Shown here: positions 29,045 to 36,608 of the stretch, in pieces
Layout of the letters: every line of letters begins with the position of its first letter
How positions within the stretch are numbered: the first letter of the stretch is position 1
Origin: Mycolicibacterium moriokaense
GTDB lineage: Bacteria; Actinomycetota; Actinomycetes; Mycobacteriales; Mycobacteriaceae
DNA: 64,000 nt
NCBI RefSeq assembly: GCF_010726085.1
Contig: NZ_AP022560.1
Location: 2,976,001-3,040,000, forward strand
Direction of reading: 5' to 3'
The notes under the pieces: generated by a model
What the model was told of the DNA's origin: nothing
What the model saw: only the letters and a program-made list of their open reading frames with translations
Database searches by the model: none
Translations under genes and position numbers: made by a program

Positions 29045-29497
29045 GTGGAAACAAACATCCTGAGATGTCCGCACTGCGGAAAACGCAACCGGGTAGCAGC
29101 GGCGGGGACGGGCAAGCCGCGGTGCGCCAATTGTCACCAATGGCTGCCCTGGATCGCTGTGGCCGGCGACGGGGACTTCGCTGATGTTGCCGAAAAGTCC
29201 TCGGTTCCAGTACTTGTCGATCTGTGGGCGACCTGGTGCGGACCGTGCCGGATGGTCAGCCCGGCGCTCGAACAGCTTGCGACCGAACGCGCGGGACAAC
29301 TCAAATTGGTCAAGGTTGACGTGGACAAGGCACCGGTGATCTCGCAGCGGTTCGGGGTCCAAGCGGTGCCGACTCTGCTGCTTCTGGACCGGGGGCAAGT
29401 ACTTGGACGCCAGGCAGGCGCTGCTCCCGTTGCGGCGCTACGCAAATGGCTCGATCAGACGCTGTCGGCCGACAGCGCGAAGGAGGCACGGTCATGA
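29045..29497 (+). CDS. Thioredoxin with N-terminal zinc ribbon (Trx2 type)
   Basis: 150 residues from GTG 29045, with GGAGGA 8 nt upstream. N-terminal zinc ribbon Cys8-x2-Cys11 ... Cys27-x2-Cys30 (RCPHCGKRNRV, RCANCHQW), then a thioredoxin fold with active site WATWCGPCRM (Cys65, Cys68) and the cis-proline in QAVPTLLLL. This two-part layout is that of E. coli Trx2, an oxidative-stress thioredoxin. It lies 13 bp after clpB and its stop overlaps the next gene by 4 bases. Disulfide reduction during protein refolding is a reasonable role. Confidence 0.92.
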   Translation: METNILRCPHCGKRNRVAAAGTGKPRCANCHQWLPWIAVAGDGDFADVAEKSSVPVLVDLWATWCGPCRMVSPALEQLATERAGQLKLVKVDVDKAPVISQRFGVQAVPTLLLLDRGQVLGRQAGAAPVAALRKWLDQTLSADSAKEARS

Positions 29498-29757
29498 CGC
29501 CGACGATGATCGACCCGGATGTGGCGGCGATCCGCAACGTGAGCCCACGTGCGGACGGTTGCGAGGAATGCCTGCGGCTCGGCACACCGTGGGTGCACCT
29601 GCGGCTGTGCCTGACATGCGGGCACGTCGGCTGCTGTGACTCGTCACCTATGCGGCATGCGCGGGCCCACGCGCACACCGTGGGTCACCCGATCGTGCAG
29701 TCTTTGGAGCCGGGGGAGATGTGGCGGTGGTGCTACGTCCATGAGAACTATGTTTGA
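29494..29757 (+). CDS. UBP-type zinc-finger protein
   Basis: 87 residues from ATG 29494 (ATGA overlap with the thioredoxin stop). Zinc ligands in the UBP arrangement: Cys23-x2-Cys26, Cys39-x2-Cys42, Cys47, His55, His59/61, His65 (GCEECLRLGTPWVHLRLCLT, CGHVGCCDSS, HARAHAHTVGHP), followed by WRWCYVHENYV. In eukaryotes this finger binds the ubiquitin C-terminus; the bacterial function is unknown. Its constant companion here is a thioredoxin and a flavoprotein, suggesting a redox or adaptor role. Confidence 0.9.
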   Translation: MTPTMIDPDVAAIRNVSPRADGCEECLRLGTPWVHLRLCLTCGHVGCCDSSPMRHARAHAHTVGHPIVQSLEPGEMWRWCYVHENYV

Positions 29758-31438
29758 GGTCGCCCCCGACCAGCGCGCACCGACTCCGCTGCCGGAAACC
29801 CCCGATTTTCACGGTGCGTATCCGCGACTGTCCGACGAACAGGTTGCGGTTCTCGAGGCCGGCGGTGCCCGGCGCGCCGTCAACAGGGGCGAAACGCTTG
29901 TCCGCGAAGGTGAGCGCTCCGACTACTTCTTCGTCGTTCTGTCCGGCAAGATCGCCGTCACCACTACCGATGATGAAGGCAACCGACATGTGATCCGGGT
30001 TCATGGCCCAGGGCGGTTCCTCGGAGAGCTCGGCGATCTGGAAGGCCAAGCCGCTTTCTACACCGCCGAAGTGGTCGAACCCGGGGAAGTTCTCGTGATA
30101 CCGGCTGAACGGGTACGGGCACTGGTTGGCCACGATCCGGTGCTGAGTGACCTCATTCTGCGCGCGTACCTGGTTCGCCGCTCGCTGCTGATCCAGGATG
30201 GCACCGGGTTTCGGATCATCGGCTCCTGTTATGACCGCGATACCGCGCGGCTGCGAGAGTTCGCGGCGCGAAACCGGTTACCGCACAGATGGATCGATTT
30301 GGAACGTGACAAGCACGCCGAGCGGCTGTTGCAGCGGTTCGGAGTATCGCCCCAAGACACTCCGGTGGTGGTCTGGGGCAGTGAAGTGCTGCGCAACCCG
30401 ACCAACACCGAGCTCGCCCGCCGCGTCGGGCTGCCGGTTCCTGACACAGTGCCCGACGAATCCGACGTCGTCGTGGTGGGCGCGGGCCCGGCCGGGCTGG
30501 GTGCCGCGGTGTATGGCTCCTCCGACGGCCTGACCACCGCGACCATGGAGCGGATCGCAACCGGCGGGCAGGCCGGGACGTCATCGAGAATCGAGAACTA
30601 CCTCGGATTTCCAGGCGGAATCTCGGGTGCCGACCTAACCGAACGGGCCGTCCTGCAGGCCGGCAAGTTCGGCGCGCGGATCATCGTCTCGGCGGAGGTG
30701 ACCCGGCTGGAATCCGACAGTGGACACCATCTGCTCCGACTCGCCGATCAAGCGCCGGTGATCGCGCGTGCCGTCGTGGTTGCCACGGGCGCGCGGTACC
30801 GCAAGCTCGCCGTACCTGGAATCGAATCGTACGAGGGCAACGGCGTGTATTACGCGGCCACCTTCCAAGAGGCGTTGATGTGCGGCACAGGGCCCGTTGT
30901 GATCGTTGGGGGCGGTAACTCGGCGGGGCAGGCGGCGGTCTTCCTCGCCGCGCGGGTTTCTCGGGTCTACTTGCTGATCCGCGGCGATGACCTGAACAAA
31001 AGCATGTCCCGATACCTCGTCGACCAGATCCACCAGCACCCCCGCGTGACCGTGCTTCCTTCTACCGAGATCCGGGAGGTGCACGGAGACGGTCTGCTGA
31101 CGGCGCTGGTGGCCGAGGACAAAAGGACCGGCGAACATCACCTGATCGAGACCCGCGCTCTGTTCGTTTTCATCGGCGCGGATCCCAACACCTCGTGGCT
31201 AGTCGGCGCTGTCGAGCTCGATGACCACGGCTTTGTGCCCACCGGCCAGGCTGCCCTCTACTCGGACACCCACGGCAATCAGAGGCGGGCCCAACGCCAG
31301 CCGATGACCTTGGAAACCAGCCGGCCCGGTGTGTTCGCCGCCGGTGACGTCCGTCGGGGCTCGGTCAAACGGGTGGCCGCCGCAGTTGGCGAGGGATCGA
31401 TGGCGATCCGCGAAATCCACGAATACTTCGGAACCTGA
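29741..31438 (+). CDS. cNMP-binding / thioredoxin-like / thioredoxin-reductase-fold flavoprotein
   Basis: 565 residues from ATG 29741 (ATG 29750 is an alternative). Three parts: a cyclic-nucleotide-binding-type beta roll (about 30-135; RGETLVREGERSDYFFVVLSGKIAV, PGRFLGELGDL), a small Trx/Grx-like domain (about 157-230; FRIIGSCYDRDTARLREFAA), and a thioredoxin-reductase-like FAD/NADPH module with GAGPAG at 247-252, GGGNSAG at 390-396 and FAAGDVRRG near 532. Where TrxB has the redox CATC motif, this protein has YAATF (371-375), and the Grx-like domain has one Cys (163). It therefore cannot work as an ordinary thioredoxin reductase. Overlaps the UBP gene by 17 bp. Confidence 0.88.
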   Translation: MRTMFEVAPDQRAPTPLPETPDFHGAYPRLSDEQVAVLEAGGARRAVNRGETLVREGERSDYFFVVLSGKIAVTTTDDEGNRHVIRVHGPGRFLGELGDLEGQAAFYTAEVVEPGEVLVIPAERVRALVGHDPVLSDLILRAYLVRRSLLIQDGTGFRIIGSCYDRDTARLREFAARNRLPHRWIDLERDKHAERLLQRFGVSPQDTPVVVWGSEVLRNPTNTELARRVGLPVPDTVPDESDVVVVGAGPAGLGAAVYGSSDGLTTATMERIATGGQAGTSSRIENYLGFPGGISGADLTERAVLQAGKFGARIIVSAEVTRLESDSGHHLLRLADQAPVIARAVVVATGARYRKLAVPGIESYEGNGVYYAATFQEALMCGTGPVVIVGGGNSAGQAAVFLAARVSRVYLLIRGDDLNKSMSRYLVDQIHQHPRVTVLPSTEIREVHGDGLLTALVAEDKRTGEHHLIETRALFVFIGADPNTSWLVGAVELDDHGFVPTGQAALYSDTHGNQRRAQRQPMTLETSRPGVFAAGDVRRGSVKRVAAAVGEGSMAIREIHEYFGT

Positions 31439-31510
31439 TCACCGGCGTTCGCCGCGGTCGATGAGCATGCCGGCCGTTTAGCGGTTTCCTTGGTGGCCGT
31501 CCGAGAAGTT

Positions 31511-31798
31511 TCATTGGCTCGATGGAGGCGTCAACTGCCGGTGCAGATCCTCGACGTAGCTGTCGTAGGCCGCGGCAACCTCATCGAGGTTGACCTGCTC
31601 GGGTAGGTCGAACGGGAGTTGGCGCGCGACGAGGTAGGTCGCGGTCGCTTCCACGACTCGCAGCTCATCGTCGGCGATCTGGGCGACGACTGCCGGGTCG
31701 GCGAACACGCGCACCACCACGCTGTCCTCGTCCTGTTCGAACCGGACAAGATATTCGTGATCACCGAGCGCCTCAACGGTCGGGCGTTGATCGCTCAT
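31511..31798 (-). CDS. Small acidic hypothetical protein
   Basis: 95 residues. Pattern: SDQRPTVEALGDHEYLVRFE, then strand VVVRVFADPAVV and helices AATYLVARQLPFDLPEQVNLDEVAAAYDSYVEDLHRQL. No recognised family or motif; soluble and acidic. Its ATG overlaps the stop of the DUF488 gene (TCATGA on the plus strand), so it is the second gene of a two-gene minus-strand unit convergent with the stress operon. Confidence 0.7.
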   Translation of the reverse strand: MSDQRPTVEALGDHEYLVRFEQDEDSVVVRVFADPAVVAQIADDELRVVEATATYLVARQLPFDLPEQVNLDEVAAAYDSYVEDLHRQLTPPSSQ

Positions 31799-32160
31799 GA
31801 CGCTCCGATGAGCTCGGCTAGCACGGCCGCCTCACTGAGGTCGGCACTTTTGGTGGCGGTCAGCAGCGTCAGCGGTTGCTTCTTCGCCAGGTCGCGCAGA
31901 TGCGCGAGCGCGGCGGCCCGCGTGGCATCGCCGAGTTCGTCGCGGTAGCGGCGCGTGAACTCGTCGAACAGCGAGGGATCGTGGCCGTACCACTTGCGCA
32001 GTTCAGTCGATGGCGCGACGTCCTTGCACCATTCGTCGAGGTGCGCGCGGGCCTTGCTCATACCGCGGGGCCAGATGCGATCGACGAGGACCCGCGTGCC
32101 ATCCTCCGGCTGCACCGGGTCATAGATCCGCCGTACCTGGACGTTGGGTCGTCGGCTCAT
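31795..32160 (-). CDS. DUF488 family protein
   Basis: 121 residues. RIYDPVQPEDGTRVLVDRIWPRGMSKARAHLDEWCKDVAPSTELRKWYGHD is the DUF488 (YeaO-type) signature, followed by FDEFTRRYRDELGD and LTLLTATKSADLSEAAVLAELI. Family proteins of this length are common next to stress and heme/metal genes, but the biochemical role is not established. Upstream lies the DoxX gene on the same strand, about 55 bp away. Confidence 0.88.
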   Translation of the reverse strand: MSRRPNVQVRRIYDPVQPEDGTRVLVDRIWPRGMSKARAHLDEWCKDVAPSTELRKWYGHDPSLFDEFTRRYRDELGDATRAAALAHLRDLAKKQPLTLLTATKSADLSEAAVLAELIGAS

Positions 32161-32215
32161 GACGTCTCCCAGGCTAGTCGCACCCGGTGGCCGGAGGGTA
32201 ACAGCGCGGGATCGG

Positions 32216-32686
32216 TTACGCGCCAGTCGAATCGGTAGCCGAATGCCGATGCGGGGCTGGGTCGTAGACCGACGCGAGGGCGCCCAACGTCAGCGCGCCG
32301 AGCAGCAGGCCGAAGTCGCGCAGGGCCACGTCGTAGAAACCGGGATAGGTCAGCAGGTTGATGATGATGCCGGCCAGCCAGGCGGCGACCACGTATGCGG
32401 CGTACCGCGGCTTGATGGCGACGGCGACGCCGGCAAGGATCTCTATTACCCCGATAATGAGCATGATCTGATGTGCGCCGATCGGACTCGCATCGACGAT
32501 CCACGGCGCGAGATAAGACTCCCAGTTGACGAGCTTGTTGGTGAACTTGTCGAGGCCCATCACGATCGGCAACACGGTGAATCCGACGCGCAGTGTCAGG
32601 AACGCCGCGTACGCCGGGTCCGACCGGGCGCGCTGCAGTAGCTCAGAGGAGCCATGAGCTGAGTGGGGTAGCGCTGAGGCGGTCAT
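32216..32686 (-). CDS. DoxX-like integral membrane protein
   Basis: 156 residues from ATG 32686 with AAGGAG 5 nt upstream. Four hydrophobic segments: FLTLRVGFTVLPIVMGLDKF, GAHQIMLIIGVIEILAGVAVAI, YAAYVVAAWLAGIIINLL, and DFGLLLGALTLGALASV. Layout and the small residues fit DoxX/DoxX-like proteins, several of which support redox or thiol stress responses at the membrane. Divergent from a SufR-like regulator with 90 bp between, suggesting regulation by it. Confidence 0.75.
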   Translation of the reverse strand: MTASALPHSAHGSSELLQRARSDPAYAAFLTLRVGFTVLPIVMGLDKFTNKLVNWESYLAPWIVDASPIGAHQIMLIIGVIEILAGVAVAIKPRYAAYVVAAWLAGIIINLLTYPGFYDVALRDFGLLLGALTLGALASVYDPAPHRHSATDSTGA

Positions 32687-32776
32687 ATCAACTCCTTTGT
32701 AAAACCAATCAGAACTAGTTTTAGATTCGGCCGCTCTATCGCATTTGTCAATAGTTTTTGGTGTTAGAGTTAATGG
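32687..32776. promoter_or_regulatory. Divergent DoxX/regulator promoter region
   Basis: Noticeably AT-rich for this genome. Contains the 8-bp palindrome AACTAGTT at 32713-32720 and mirrored A/T runs (AAAACC near 32701, GTTTTTGG near 32753). Likely contains both promoters and the operator of the regulator starting at 32777; no tested motif. Confidence 0.4.
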
Positions 32777-33460
32777 ATGTCCATCCAGCCCCGTGACCTG
32801 GCCGCACTGAACGGCCTGAGCCACCTGGATGACCCGTTGCGGCGGCAGTTGTACGAATACGTCGTCCAGCACGACGGGCCGGTTTCGCGTGAACAGGCCG
32901 CGGTCGCCGCGTCGATCGGACGCACGCTGGCGGCCTACCACCTCGACAAGTTGGCGGAGGCCGGCCTGCTGACGGTCAGCTATCAACGACCAGCCGGGCG
33001 TGGCGGGCCGGGGGCCGGACGCCCCGCCAAGCTGTACGCCCGGGCCGTCGACGAGATCACCGTCAGCGTGCCGCCCCGCGACTACCAACTACTGGCATCC
33101 CTTCTCGTCGCATCCGTCGAACAGGACGACAGCGGAGCGGTCCAGCAGGCGATGAACAACGCTGCGCACGAGTCGGGTCGAAGAGCCGGCGTCGAAGCCG
33201 ACGGAAAGGTGGTGGACGCACTGCTCGCTCGCGGCTATCTGCCCCGTGTCGACGACGGCAGGATCACCCTGCGTAACTGCCCGTTCCATCTGGTTGCCCA
33301 GGATCACCGCGACGTGGTGTGCGGGCTGAATCTGCGGCTCGTCGAGGGCGTGATCGAGGGATGTGGTCATCGGCAGGCGCGCGCGGAACTCGATCCGGAT
33401 CCCGACCGGTGCTGTGTGGTGGTGCACGACGCCGAGGCGTCTTCCCGTATGCGTGACTGA
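32777..33460 (+). CDS. Winged-helix regulator with SufR-like cysteine pattern
   Basis: 227 residues. N-terminal wHTH: LDDPLRRQLYEYVVQHDG, REQAAVAASIGRTLAAYHLDKLAEAGLLTVSY, then a GRGGPGAGRPAKLYARA wing. The C-terminal domain has Cys168, Cys182, Cys196 and Cys212/213 with spacings of 13, 13 and 15 residues, close to the cluster-ligand spacing of SufR-type iron-sulfur regulators (COG2345). It may therefore sense iron-sulfur status or redox state; metal binding is inferred from spacing only. Divergent from the DoxX gene. Confidence 0.8.
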   Translation: MSIQPRDLAALNGLSHLDDPLRRQLYEYVVQHDGPVSREQAAVAASIGRTLAAYHLDKLAEAGLLTVSYQRPAGRGGPGAGRPAKLYARAVDEITVSVPPRDYQLLASLLVASVEQDDSGAVQQAMNNAAHESGRRAGVEADGKVVDALLARGYLPRVDDGRITLRNCPFHLVAQDHRDVVCGLNLRLVEGVIEGCGHRQARAELDPDPDRCCVVVHDAEASSRMRD

Positions 33461-33501
33461 CGACGGCAATGGCGACCCCGCGTTTGTGCGAGGCTGACCG
33501 C

Positions 33502-34517
33502 GTGGACCTCGAACTGAACCGTAAGGATCTGCACGACACCCGCATCGTCCATGCCGACCCGCCCTCGCTGGCCGATGGCGAGGCGCTGCTCCGCGTCGAA
33601 TCGTTCGGCCTGACCGCGAACAACATCACCTACGCCGTCTTCGGCGATGCGATGAACTACTGGGCGTTCTTCCCGGCTTCGGACCCGGACTGGGGAAAGC
33701 TGAACGTCTGGGGTTACGCCCACGTCGAGGAGACGCGGAATTCCGGTCTGCGCCAGGGCATGCGGGTCTACGGCTACCTGCCGTGCGCCAGCCACCTGGT
33801 CGTCACCCCGTCCCGTATCGACACCAAGGGTTTCTTCGACGCGGCGCCGCACCGCGCCAACCTGCCGTCGGCCTATCAGGGGTACCGCGACGTCGAGACC
33901 GACCCCGTCTACTCAGCCGACCGCGAGGCTGAACACATCCTGTTCTTCCCGCTGTTCTTCACGTCGTTCCTCATCGACGACTTCCTCGCCGACGAGAACT
34001 TCTTCGGGACAGACACCGTCGTCATCTCCAGCGCCTCGTCGAAGACGGCCATCATCGCGGCGTACCTGCTTGCCAAGCGCGACGGCGTCAACGTCGTGGG
34101 CCTCACCTCGAACGGCAACCGCGCGTTCGTCGAAAGCCTGAACATCTACGACGATGTGCACCTGTATGACGCGGTCGCCGAGCTGCCCGGCGATCGCGCG
34201 GTGTACGTCGACATCTCGGGCGACGGCGCGGTGCGCACCGATGTCCACTCCCGCTACGGCGACCGCCTGGCCCACAGCGCCACCGTCGGCGCGACGCACT
34301 GGACCCAAATGGCCCCGGGGCCAAGCGCGGCAAGGACTGGGGAACCGCCGAGCTCGACCGGAAAGTCGCGCAGGCGTGGGAGCCGTTCGCGAAATGGCCC
34401 GCCGGATGGCTGCGCGTCCAGCGGATTTCGACCGAGGACGAAATCCAGCGGGCCTACCTCGAGCTGCTCGACGCCGAGGTGGACCCGGCGTCGGGCATCG
34501 TCGTCACGCTCAGCTAG
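33502..34517 (+). pseudogene. DUF2855 family gene interrupted by a single-base frameshift
   Basis: Start GTG 33502. About 270 residues read as the family: SFGLTANNITYAVFGDAMNYWAFFP, RVYGYLPCASHLVVTPSRID, FFPLFFTSFLIDDFL, and a Rossmann-like VVISSASSKTAIIAAYLLAKR. At about 34313-34325, in a run CCCCGGGG, the frame changes: beyond it the protein-like continuation (KRGKDWGTAELDRK, PAGWLRVQRISTEDEIQRAY) lies in the next frame and ends at TAG 34515-34517. One base appears to be missing. Either a real inactivating deletion or a homopolymer sequencing error. Family function is unknown. Confidence 0.75.
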
Positions 34518-35084
34518 GTGGCGTGTACCTTCGCCTGATACGACGACTGTGCGCGGCAGCCCACGCGCCGCAACAGTATTCGGGGCATAACCGGCACGGA
34601 CGCGATGAACCGCTCCTGTTCGGCAGGCGTTGATTCGGCGAGCACGAAGCCCGCGAAGGACAGTGCGAACTGAAGATTGGCCGGGCTTGACATCCGCCCC
34701 ACCGCGGTCGATGAACGCCTTCAATTTCTTCGGGTGTGATCCACTGCGCGACAACCGGCACGATCGACAGCGCGTGGTTGCTGAGATGGGCGGCCAGCGT
34801 GGCCGACAGCTGGTACGGGCGCAAAGCCGCGCGTTCAGAGCCGGGGCCGCCGGCCCCGTCCTCAGCGGCGTAGGCCGACCACAACGTCAGCTTGAGAGCG
34901 TTTCCATGCATATATGCGCGCGACGGCGCTCTCAACGTGACATTGCGACAGAACCGGCGTGGTGGTGCAGCACATCGATCAGGTTTGCGAGATTGGCGCG
35001 TGTGGTGTCGTCGGCGTCTACCGTGCGGATCTACCCAGGCAACGCGGCGAACTGCGTCCGAAAGACATGGTGGATAAGCATCAT
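34514..35084 (-). pseudogene. Decayed hemerythrin-like (HHE domain) gene
   Basis: From ATG 35084 the frame reads MMLIHHVFRTQFAALPG, then hits TAG (35031-35033), then continues IRTVDADDTTRANLANLIDV, LHHHAGSVAMS. Later sections recognisable in other frames are LKLTLWSAYAAEDG, ALSIVPVVAQWITPEEIEGV and, after another shift, GMSSPANLQFALSFAGFVLAE and PAEQERFIASVPVMPRILLR. These correspond in order to mycobacterial hemerythrin-like proteins that bind a di-iron site through His and Glu residues. One premature stop plus at least two frame changes make it a pseudogene. Its 3' end meets the end of the DUF2855 pseudogene. Confidence 0.7.
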
Positions 35085-35159
35085 CTGGAACGGATCGCAC
35101 CCCATCCCCCGATAGTGGGGGCCGTCCCGGCGACAGGAGTATTCGACTACTCGATTCGA

Positions 35160-35555
35160 TCAGCTAGGTGGCGCGAAGAACTCCAGCGCGATGCCGTCGG
35201 GATCGCGGAAGCTCAGCCCCGACCCGTAGCTCTCGTCCACGATGCCGCTGTGCTCGACACCGAGGGCGTCCAGGCGTTGGACCCACTGCTCGAGCGCCGC
35301 GCGATCCACACATCCGAAGCCGACGTGATCCAGCCCCGCGCGGAACTCGGTGAAGCGTTCGTCGGGTGCCTTCCTGTCGTGTTCGTGGATGCCGAACAGC
35401 GTCCCGTTGTCGAACGTCCACACCAGATGCCGGAATCCGGCGTCGGTGTGCTCGTCGATCAGGGGGTCTGCTCCGATCAGCTGGCGGTACCAGGGGGCGC
35501 TCACTTCGAGGTCGCGCACCGTCAGCGCGACGTGATTCAAGGCCGGGAACGTCAT
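35160..35555 (-). CDS. VOC (glyoxalase/dioxygenase-fold) protein
   Basis: 130 residues. Start ATG 35555 is preferred over 35558 because GAGGAG lies 6 nt upstream. Two beta-alpha-beta-beta-beta modules: ALNHVALTVRDLEVSAPWYR, LFGIHEHDRK, then LDHVGFGCVDRAALEQWVQRL and SGLSFRDPDGIALEFFAPP. His9, His66-type and Glu near the end occupy usual metal-ligand positions. Substrate unknown. It forms the right edge of the accessory block, convergent with nothing and divergent from cobD. Confidence 0.85.
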   Translation of the reverse strand: MTFPALNHVALTVRDLEVSAPWYRQLIGADPLIDEHTDAGFRHLVWTFDNGTLFGIHEHDRKAPDERFTEFRAGLDHVGFGCVDRAALEQWVQRLDALGVEHSGIVDESYGSGLSFRDPDGIALEFFAPPS

Positions 35556-35642
35556 CATCGACTCCTCGCTGTAGGGCCTGCACTAATCATGAACGCCCAA
35601 CCGTCTGAATTCGATGGCATCGCGATATGAGACGCTGCCGGG

Positions 35643-36608
35643 GTGTCAGCTCCCCGTCGCCATGGCCGTGCCGTCGGCGTGGCGGTCGGTTGGTTGGCCG
35701 ACCTGTTGTTCGGCGACCCGCGCCGGGGCCATCCGGTGGCGCTGTTCGGCCGTGGCGCAGCGGCTTTCGAGCGGCTGACCTACGCCGACACCCGCGGCGC
35801 CGGCATGATCCACATCGCGGCTCTGCTCGGGGCGCTGGGTGTCGCCGGGATCTTCAGCGAACGGGCTGTCGGGCGGGCGGGACAACCCGCGCTCATGGCG
35901 GCGGCGACCTTCGTGACACTGGGCGGCACGTCGCTAGCCCGCACGGGCGAGCAGATGGCGGCTCACCTCGGGCAGGGTGACGTGGAGGCCGCCCGTCGCC
36001 TGCTGCCGTCGTTGTGTGGACGCGATCCGTCGGTCCTCGACGCCGACGGCCTGGCGCGGGCGGCGCTGGAATCGGTCGCGGAGAACACCTCCGATGCGCA
36101 GGTCGCGCCGTTGCTGTGGGGCGCCGTCGGTGGCGTCCCCGCGATTCTGGTCTACCGGGGCGCCAACACCCTGGACGCGATGATCGGACACAAATCGCCG
36201 CGGTATGCCCGATTCGGCTGGGCCGCAGCCCGTTTCGACGACGCCGCCAACGTCGTCGCCGCCCGCGTCGCCGCAGTCCTCGTCATCGTGTGCGCACCGG
36301 TGGCCGGTGGTTCACCGCTGGGTGCGTGGCGGGCGTGGCGCCGCGACGCGGCTCGTCATCCCAGCCCCAACGCGGGCGTGGTCGAGTCCGCCTTCGCGGG
36401 CGCGCTCGGTGTGCGGTTGGGCGGTCCCACCCAGTACGCCCACGAACTCGAGATCCGCCCCACTCTCGGCGACGGCCCGGCCCCGACGATCAACGACCTC
36501 AAGCGGGCCGTGCGACTGTCGCGGGCGGTGCAGGTGGCCGCTGCAGTGGTGGCGATGGGCCTCAGCGCCGCTTGCCGTAGCGGTCGGCGAGCTTCGCCTC
36601 GGTCGTGA
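35643..36608 (+). CDS. cobD: Adenosylcobinamide-phosphate synthase CobD
   Basis: 321 residues from GTG 35643. CobD/CbiB signatures: WLADLLFGDPRRGHPVALFGR at the N-terminus, then ALESVAENTSDAQVAPLLW and YRGANTLDAMIGHKSPRYARFGWAAARFDD, and GGPTQYAHELEIRPTLGDG near the C-terminus. A membrane enzyme that attaches the aminopropanol arm to adenosylcobyrate in B12 synthesis. The last residues (CRSGRRASPRS) are encoded inside the convergent SURF1 gene, giving a 47-bp 3' overlap. Confidence 0.93.
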   Translation: MSAPRRHGRAVGVAVGWLADLLFGDPRRGHPVALFGRGAAAFERLTYADTRGAGMIHIAALLGALGVAGIFSERAVGRAGQPALMAAATFVTLGGTSLARTGEQMAAHLGQGDVEAARRLLPSLCGRDPSVLDADGLARAALESVAENTSDAQVAPLLWGAVGGVPAILVYRGANTLDAMIGHKSPRYARFGWAAARFDDAANVVAARVAAVLVIVCAPVAGGSPLGAWRAWRRDAARHPSPNAGVVESAFAGALGVRLGGPTQYAHELEIRPTLGDGPAPTINDLKRAVRLSRAVQVAAAVVAMGLSAACRSGRRASPRS

